This document shows, piece after piece, positions 6,299-7,666 of a stretch of 7,666 bases of DNA. Each line of letters starts with the position of its first letter. The stretch's first letter is position 1. The DNA comes from Candidatus Doudnabacteria bacterium Gr01-1014_77. GTDB lineage: Bacteria; Patescibacteriota; Doudnabacteria; UBA920; VMFF01. The translations under genes and the position numbers were made by a program. The notes under the pieces are model-generated. The model searched no databases. It was not told the origin of the DNA and saw nothing but the letters and a program-made list of their open reading frames with translations. The stretch covers positions 1-7,666 of the forward strand of contig VMFF01000024.1 in the NCBI GenBank assembly GCA_007375915.1, in the 5' to 3' direction.

Positions 6299-7666
6299 TT
6301 ATTTAATCAACTTAACAGTGCCTTTACCAGCATCTACTTCTACCCTATCCCCATCTTTGAGGACTCTCGTGGCTATTTTTGTTCCTATGACACAAGGAAT
6401 ACCGAGTTCTCTACTAACAATCGCTGCATGACATGTAAGCCCACCTTCATCAGTTACGATAGCGGAAGCTTTTTTCATTGCAGGAACAACACTTGGGGTT
6501 GTTGCAATTGAAACCAAAACATCACCCAGTCTCATTTTACTCATATCCTCTGATGAATTGATAACCCTAACAGTACCTTTTGCTTTACCTGAATGAGCTG
6601 TAGCACCCTGAATCTCTTTAATGTTCTTTACATCAATCTTTGGCTCTTTTTTTATATACTTACTTAAAAATACATCTGCTTCTTTCCCATACAAAACCTC
6701 TACCCCTCCTTTATCAAGTGGTAAACAAATATGAAACTTGTAAATTGAGTTTAGGGTATTTGCATCAATCTTACCTTGTTTTAATGCCTTCTCCAGAATC
6801 TCAATTGGTGCTGAACGAACTTGAGACACAGAAACAAGCAATCTTTTAGCTATCTCATTTTGCAATTTTGCTACATGGAAATATGACCTGCTTTGGTAAT
6901 CTTTCCTTCGTGGTTTTGCCCAAACAACCTTACCAGCTAGTAAAAGTATATTTTTTTCAAAAGCATTGAGATTAAGTTTCTTTAAAAAACTTTTCTTTTG
7001 AGTTTCTACACTTTTGCGTTTCTCATTCAATTCTTTAAGCTTTTTCTTTGGATTGACCTTCTTTTGTAAATAATCCTTTATAAACTCAAGAAACTGCATT
7101 TCCGTTAAAGCAGGACCAGAATAAACAAAGTATACCCAAGAATGTTTTGCAGTATGAGCTTTAAGTCTTTTAGAAAACTTTGGATACTTTTTAATAACTT
7201 CATCAAAATCCTTTGATAGAACATCTTTTCTCCAAGCACTAGAATCAAAATCTGAGATAAGTTTCAAAAGATCTTCTTCCTGATCTTGTGCAAATGAATT
7301 ATGTATTGGGAAAGTAAAAACATCAAAATATCTTGTAAATTCTTTTGCAGATACCTTTTCTCTTAATATCCTGTTTAAATTGCCCTCTACAAAAGAAAAG
7401 GTTTGAAAATCAAGGATGGGAATTAAAACGCCATAAGCGTACATGACTGCTTGTCGTTCAAAAAACTCTTTGTACAAATCTATTATTTGTTTTGATGTCT
7501 TCGACGCTAAATCAACTTTAAAAATGTTCTTCTCAGTCCAAGCATTAAATTCTTCACCAATCTTGTTCGTTTGATCAATTAACTTCTCAACATAATGATA
7601 GTCTTTGAAAACTAATTTCTTTAACGCCTCATGTGTATCACTCCACGTTGATACATCAGCTAAATA
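6299..7666 (-). CDS. PEP-utilising-enzyme mobile (phosphohistidine) domain protein, PEP synthase-like; 5' end missing (cut by window edge)
   Basis: The frame is open from the right edge to the TAA at 6299, giving 455 residues with no start visible. The C-terminal ~95 residues are a swivelling phosphohistidine domain as in PEP synthase, PPDK and rifampin phosphotransferase: GATAHSGKAKGTVRVI, GDVLVSIATTPSVVPAMKKA, then TDEGGLTCHAAIVSRELGIP with the phosphate-carrying His at 6428-6430, and VEVDAG near the end. In these enzymes the His shuttles phosphate between an ATP-grasp site and a second site. The visible remainder is mostly helical and Lys-rich, with KHSWVYFVYSGPALT and a very basic stretch (about 7000-7060). 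No ATP-grasp or PEP-binding barrel motif is visible. An ATP-grasp domain may lie beyond the edge or in a separate gene. A TTG at 7477 is in frame, but the coding pattern continues upstream of it, so it is not the start. Reaction and substrate unknown. Confidence 0.85.
   Translation of the reverse strand, partial: YLADVSTWSDTHEALKKLVFKDYHYVEKLIDQTNKIGEEFNAWTEKNIFKVDLASKTSKQIIDLYKEFFERQAVMYAYGVLIPILDFQTFSFVEGNLNRILREKVSAKEFTRYFDVFTFPIHNSFAQDQEEDLLKLISDFDSSAWRKDVLSKDFDEVIKKYPKFSKRLKAHTAKHSWVYFVYSGPALTEMQFLEFIKDYLQKKVNPKKKLKELNEKRKSVETQKKSFLKKLNLNAFEKNILLLAGKVVWAKPRRKDYQSRSYFHVAKLQNEIAKRLLVSVSQVRSAPIEILEKALKQGKIDANTLNSIYKFHICLPLDKGGVEVLYGKEADVFLSKYIKKEPKIDVKNIKEIQGATAHSGKAKGTVRVINSSEDMSKMRLGDVLVSIATTPSVVPAMKKASAIVTDEGGLTCHAAIVSRELGIPCVIGTKIATRVLKDGDRVEVDAGKGTVKLIK

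Noticed and set aside
6640..6849. 69-codon plus-strand open frame
   Set aside because: Antisense to the PEP-utilising-domain gene; no motif and no ribosome site.
7475..7477. TTG as the start of the PEP-utilising-domain protein
   Set aside because: The frame stays open to the window edge with protein-like coding (for example KDYHYVEKLIDQTNKIGEEF), so the gene begins outside the window.
1..7666. CRISPR array, tRNA, rRNA, insertion sequence or att site
   Set aside because: No regularly spaced repeats, cloverleaf or rRNA-like stretch, transposase, or long direct or inverted repeats were seen on either strand by eye.

Overview
The window is AT-rich and compact, and every supported gene lies on the minus strand, so transcription runs from high to low coordinates. 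No single marker fixes the taxon. The best guess is a Patescibacteria/CPR bacterium, perhaps Parcubacteria-like. The reasons are very short intergenic gaps, minimal or absent Shine-Dalgarno (SD) sequences, a short RmuC, a UvrD-type helicase fused to a PD-(D/E)XK nuclease, and a small four-helix membrane protein beside pheS that resembles proteins I recall from CPR genomes. This is inference from gene content and style. The standard genetic code fits throughout. The visible stop codons are five TAA and one TAG.

Layout in order of transcription: (1) 7666-6299 is the 3' part of a gene for a protein ending in a PEP-utilising-enzyme 'swivelling' phosphohistidine domain. It is followed by an intrinsic terminator at 6256-6276. 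(2) 6223-1284 is a tightly packed four-gene unit: rmuC, a NYN-domain protein, a PIN-domain protein, and a 970-residue UvrD-like helicase with a C-terminal RecB/AddB-like nuclease. The junctions are an 11-base gap, a 1-base overlap (TAATG) and a 14-base overlap. A likely extended -10 promoter sits directly before rmuC, so close that the mRNA would be almost leaderless. (3) 1250 to the left edge holds a four-helix membrane protein and pheS (phenylalanyl-tRNA synthetase alpha subunit, cut by the edge). They are 6 bases apart and follow an extended -10 promoter in the 33-base gap after the helicase gene.

Functionally, the central unit is the notable part. All four products are known or predicted nucleic-acid enzymes: RmuC (a PD-(D/E)XK-related recombination protein), two PIN-like nucleases and a helicase-nuclease. 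Their order suggests joint DNA repair/recombination or RNA/DNA processing, possibly with a protective role, but no defence function can be proven from sequence. The two flanking units are a housekeeping translation gene with a membrane-protein partner and a PEP-synthase-like gene. No tRNA, rRNA, CRISPR array, insertion sequence or long repeat was seen. No gene-free stretch exceeds 75 bases.
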